DNA from: an uncultured Lachnospiraceae bacterium
Lineage (GTDB): Bacteria > Bacillota > Clostridia > Lachnospirales > Lachnospiraceae
NCBI GenBank assembly: GCA_937901625.1
Contig: CALDIE010000284.1
Coordinates: 1 to 5,101 of the forward strand
Reading direction: 5' to 3'
Length of the DNA: 5,101 nucleotides
Both the position numbers and the translations under genes were made by a program. The notes under the pieces were generated by a model. That model saw only the letters and a program-made list of their open reading frames with translations, did not search any database and had not been told where the DNA came from. Shown here in pieces: positions 4,856 through 5,101 of the stretch. Numbering within the stretch: the first letter of the stretch is position 1; each line of letters starts with the position of its first letter.

Positions 4856-5101
4856 TTACTCCTCCTCATCAATAGCACAGATCCCGCGATGTATCAGCTC
4901 TGTAAGCCTCTTTGTTTGTCCCGTGAGATACAGATAGCCCATCAGACATTCCAGTCCGGTAGCCTTGTGATATTCTCCTGCGGAGGCATTTTTTGCCATA
5001 GAGTGCGGTCTGGCATTTCTTCCGCGCCTTATCATATCAGTCTCGGTTTCGTTCAGCTCATCCTTTATCTTACTCGGCGGAAATCCCTTATCAGCTACGA
5101 T
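4856..5101 (-). CDS. mrnC: Mini-ribonuclease III MrnC (C-terminal 81 residues; start beyond window)
   Basis: MrnC is a small dimeric RNase III-like enzyme without a double-strand RNA-binding domain; in Bacillus it matures the 3' and 5' ends of 23S rRNA. The visible part carries the family's hallmark block: ELNETETDMIRRGRNARPHS, then KNAS-GEYHKATGLECLMGYLYLTG, ending in LIHRGICAIDEEE and a TAA at 4856-4858. The E of ATGLE is at the position of the second catalytic acid. The first catalytic aspartate lies off the right edge. The distance to the rlmB start is 9 bp, and the usual Firmicute order cysS-mrnC-rlmB suggests cysS lies further right. Ile ATA and Arg AGA/AGG codons are frequent here and in the rlmB remnant, more than in prmA. 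Confidence 0.93.
   Translation of the reverse strand: MVADKGFPPSKIKDELNETETDMIRRGRNARPHSMAKNASAGEYHKATGLECLMGYLYLTGQTKRLTELIHRGICAIDEEE

Overview
The window looks like chromosomal DNA from a Gram-positive, Clostridia-type Firmicute, most likely Lachnospiraceae or a close relative. The reasons are strong AGGAGG-like ribosome binding sites, the mrnC-rlmB pair, a MocR-type regulator, an ECF transporter S component, and housekeeping RNA/ribosome methyltransferases of Firmicute type. No rRNA, tRNA, CRISPR array or insertion sequence is visible.

Layout, left to right. Positions 1-489 (minus) hold the first 163 residues of a NifS/IscS cysteine desulfurase that runs off the left edge. Positions 490-645 are a short intergenic stretch with a hairpin/T-run terminator. 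Positions 646-1428 (minus) are rsmE, the 16S rRNA m3U1498 methyltransferase. Positions 1431-2522 (minus) are a short MocR-type regulator: a GntR winged helix joined to an aminotransferase-like domain. It has arginine where the PLP lysine should be, and it lacks the C-terminal subdomain. Positions 2523-2671 are a compact divergent control region. Positions 2672-3208 (plus) are an ECF S component, probably a vitamin transporter, followed by a strong terminator whose right arm lies inside the end of prmA. Positions 3279-4271 (minus) are prmA, the ribosomal protein L11 methyltransferase. Positions 4268-4846 (minus) are a broken rlmB: its N-terminal substrate-binding domain is joined in frame to an unrelated tail with a membrane segment. 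Positions 4856-5101 (minus) are the end of mrnC (Mini-ribonuclease III).

How the parts fit. mrnC, the rlmB remnant and prmA form one tight leftward unit (9-bp gap, then a 4-bp ATGA overlap). In many Clostridia, as I recall, prmA and rsmE are adjacent. Here a regulator/transporter pair sits between them, so rsmE now lies 2 bp behind the regulator and probably uses its promoter. The regulator and transporter share an interlocked divergent promoter region with a candidate direct-repeat operator, the usual arrangement for a MocR protein controlling a neighbouring vitamin gene. Vitamin B6 is the best guess for the substrate, but this is inference.

The most unusual points are the rlmB chimera and the regulator, which lacks both the PLP lysine and the C-terminal subdomain. 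I see no clearly new multi-gene system.
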